Below the pieces are notes generated by a model. That model did no database searches, was not told the origin of the DNA, and worked only from the letters and a program-made list of their open reading frames with translations. Below are positions 46,116-46,612 of a stretch of DNA of 46,612 bases, in pieces. Position 1 is the stretch's first letter. Each line of letters opens with the position of its first letter. The stretch is from Symbiodinium natans (Eukaryota; Sar; Dinophyceae; Suessiales; Symbiodiniaceae): NCBI GenBank assembly GCA_905221605.1, contig CAJNDS010000580.1, forward strand, positions 263,664-310,275. The letters are read 5' to 3'. Position numbers and translations under genes: made by a program.

Positions 46116-46612
46116 CTAGGGTTTCAGGTTTAGGGTTTAGAGTGTAGGGTTTAGGGTTTAGAGGTTTAGAGGTTTAGGGGTTTAGGGCTTTAGGGCTTAG
46201 GGCTTCAGGGTTTACGGTTTACGGTTTACGGTTTAGGGTTTGGGGGTTTGGGGTTCTACCGGGCTCTTCTTAAGTTAGGGCCCCGGCCCAAGTCTAAGGG
46301 AGCCGTTGTAGGGCACTGCTATACTTGCCGGTTCTTACCTTAACACAAAGCCCTGTATTCCGGGATCCCCTGCCACGCGAATGGTTTTCACCCAAATTCC
46401 CTACCACCTAAACTTGGACCTAAACCTTGGAGGGTTCTTCGGGGAGGGGGGGTTCATGGAGTAGGCACCTAGAAAATTCTAGGGAAGCTTGGGGAGCCCT
46501 AGGGAGTATTAGGGTACCTTGGATTGCAAGAAACCCTTGAACTGCAAACACCCCTTGCTACCCCCTCCCTTACTTGGAGGTTCATGGTACTTATTTACCA
46601 AGTATAACTGTA

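Overview
The window looks like nuclear DNA of an alveolate, most likely a dinoflagellate. The grounds are dozens of interspersed TTTAGGG/CCCTAAA telomere-type arrays, a very large LINE with intact reading frames, and exon-like islands whose best splice borders use GT or GC donors and AG acceptors (often AG|G), as is known for dinoflagellate introns. Plants and some other algae share the telomere unit, so the assignment is an inference. Nothing bacterial was found: no operons, no ribosome binding sites, no CRISPR.

Layout. (1) 1-21.8 kb, 25.4-31.8 kb and 42.0-46.6 kb are one kind of landscape: short non-repetitive islands of 50-250 bp separated by telomere-type arrays of both orientations and by locally amplified variant units. 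Many islands read as short exons on the minus strand. About 35 are listed, with splice borders where visible. The best chain is 11511-10458: four exons (53, 46, 74 and 22 codons) joined in phase, with a first intron of 61 nt made only of telomere-type repeats. A second chain (3909-3860 joined to 3174-3142) rebuilds a thrombospondin type-1 core across an intron full of CCCTAAA. Several islands end in a stop codon, so more than one gene is likely. Each exon call is tentative: short open frames are common by chance, and no homology search was possible.

(2) 21849-25403 is a TIR DNA transposon inserted in a TTTAGGG array. It carries a KDZ-like transposase relic broken by two frameshifts, an acidic/Ser-rich frame upstream of it, a 181-bp tandem palindrome and a fold-back right end.

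(3) 31817-41978 is a 10.16-kb LINE in the plus orientation, flanked by a perfect 15-bp target-site duplication. ORF1 carries a CX5R motif, an internal tandem triplication, a Lys/Gly-rich stretch and a C-terminal coiled coil. ORF2 has APE endonuclease, reverse transcriptase and a CCHC zinc knuckle. The two ORFs share one frame and are separated by a single UGA, with no AUG before the endonuclease. Two uninterrupted relatives of the target sequence lie in the same window (20892 and 42596) and support the boundaries.

Reading as a whole: one or more minus-strand genes whose introns are largely telomere-type repeats, invaded by a DNA transposon and a LINE that both sit in or next to those repeats.
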